Below are positions 63,414-64,000 of a stretch of DNA of 64,000 bases, piece by piece (within the stretch, counting starts at the first letter, position 1; each line of letters begins with the position of its first letter). The notes beneath the pieces are model-generated. The model saw only the letters and a list, made by a program, of their open reading frames with translations, ran no database searches and was not told the origin of the DNA. The stretch is from positions 1 through 64,000 of the forward strand of contig NZ_JAUSTT010000010.1 of NCBI RefSeq assembly GCF_030812995.1. The letters run 5' to 3'. The translations under genes were made by a program, and so were the position numbers. Source of the stretch: Bacillus chungangensis (lineage in GTDB: Bacteria > Bacillota > Bacilli > Bacillales > Bacillaceae_C).

Positions 63414-63806
63414 ATGATTGAACTGTATATTGATGGGGCTAGTGCTGGCGACTCTGGCTGGAGTGGGGCAGGTATTTTCCTGAAAATACATGGCAGCGTG
63501 AAACAATATGCTATTCCAATTGGCTTGAAGGACAATCATGAGGCTGAATACATTGCACTTATTAAAGGGCTTCAAATATGTTTGGAGCAAAAGATAACGT
63601 CCGTTTCTGTCCGCACTGATTCTCAAGCAGTTGTCAGTGCAATTGAAAAAGAATATGCAAAAAATGAAAAATATCGCTTGCTTTTAGATGAGGCACTGGC
63701 ATTATCTAAACAGTTCGATTTATTTTTTATCAAGTGGATTCCAAGCAAACAAAATAAAAATGCTGATGCCTTAGCAAAGAAAGCCATTATGTTAAATGAT
63801 TATTAG
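63414..63806 (+). CDS. ypdQ: RNase H-like protein
   Basis: A 130-residue RNase HI-fold protein. Catalytic acids are in place: Asp7 (LYIDGAS), Glu45 (NHEAEYIAL), Asp69 (VRTDSQAVV) and Asp118 (NKNADALAKK). It resembles B. subtilis YpdQ and lies 106 bp after ypdP as there. AAGGGGG precedes the ATG. Whether it cleaves RNA in RNA-DNA hybrids is not known for this subgroup. Confidence 0.9.
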   Translation: MIELYIDGASAGDSGWSGAGIFLKIHGSVKQYAIPIGLKDNHEAEYIALIKGLQICLEQKITSVSVRTDSQAVVSAIEKEYAKNEKYRLLLDEALALSKQFDLFFIKWIPSKQNKNADALAKKAIMLNDY

Positions 63807-63834
63807 ATGCATGAAATACCGAAAAAATCGTCAT

Positions 63835-63861
63835 TCTTCCGTCAGTACAAGCTGACGGAAG
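63835..63861. terminator. Hairpin between ypdQ and the gene at the window edge
   Basis: CTTCCGTCAG / CTGACGGAAG perfect stem between two convergent genes. A T-rich run follows on the minus strand (GATTTTTTC after a short spacer), so it may end the leftward transcript. Confidence 0.65.
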
Positions 63862-63908
63862 TAATAATTACTCAACTTGACATCAACTAGATACGAACCC
63901 GCTTAAAA

Positions 63909-64000
63909 CTAAATAGCTAGCCCAATCTCTTTTACAAAATGATAAGCTTCTTTACGGCTATTAATCTTTTTTTCTTTTATTGCTTCTAAGAGTGAAAGAT
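63909..64000 (-). CDS. C-terminal end of a gene cut by the window edge
   Basis: A minus-strand frame open to the window end and stopping at 63909 encodes LSLLEAIKEKKINSRKEAYH followed by FVKEIGLAI. The sequence looks coding (helical, Lys/Glu-rich) but too little is present to name it. Confidence 0.5.
   Translation of the reverse strand, partial: LSLLEAIKEKKINSRKEAYHFVKEIGLAI

Overview
The window is chromosomal DNA of a low-GC, endospore-forming Bacillaceae. Evidence for this is AT-rich intergenic DNA, strong AAGGAGG-type ribosome binding sites, frequent TTG and GTG starts, a YjcZ-type spore peptide, and blocks collinear with the Bacillus subtilis yp* region (ypmR-ypmS, msrA-msrB, yplQ-dfrA-thyA-ypjP-brxA-ypgR, ypdP-ypdQ). 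It is not B. subtilis itself: purine catabolism, thyA and the intergenic repeats differ. I do not assign a species.

Layout. 0.8-14.4 kb is a uric acid/allantoin catabolic island: OHCU decarboxylase, uricase and HIU hydrolase, allantoinase, allantoate amidohydrolase with a partner M20 hydrolase, a purine permease and two PucR regulators. Catalase, thiol peroxidase and a PerR-type regulator are embedded in it, matching the H2O2 made by uricase, and a ferrochelatase remnant lies beside catalase. 15.1-22.1 kb is a carboligase / four-carbon-acid kinase / split transketolase / TIM-barrel isomerase operon with an IclR regulator. I suggest it uses glyoxylate released from ureides, possibly by an undescribed route. 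22.5-31.1 kb holds a VanY-type carboxypeptidase, deoD, yozE, an orphan ABC exporter and a chemoreceptor. 31.6-46.9 kb is mostly conserved Bacillus core (methionine sulfoxide reductases, degV, dfrA-thyA, ypjP, brxA, ypgR, an ABC-F protein, a peroxiredoxin), plus an anthrax-lethal-factor/PPEP-like protease.

47.2-56.7 kb is the most striking accessory region: a lactococcin-972-type bacteriocin locus. It has the prepeptide, its DUF1430 membrane protein and ABC ATPase, a second ABC module with two permeases, an unrecognised secreted protein, a lipoprotein, and an orphan ComA-like response regulator. Two promoters (for the bacteriocin and for the secreted protein) share TTGCGG direct repeats 11 bp apart that overlap the -35 box. 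TTGCGG is the half-site of the known ComA box, so the locus looks like a self-contained regulon. Hairpins placed between genes seem to set gene dosage and start-site access.

57.2-64 kb returns to core genes: fhs, an AIM24 protein, a methyltransferase, mntR, a cold-shock gene, a preQ1-riboswitch-controlled queuosine precursor transporter and an RNase H.

A family of about 180-330 bp intergenic elements recurs at least nine times, with further relics. Each has hairpins at both ends and TTTAT-flanked termini, and nearly all copies have the same orientation. I interpret them as non-autonomous IS200/IS605-type elements carrying an omega-RNA-like scaffold.
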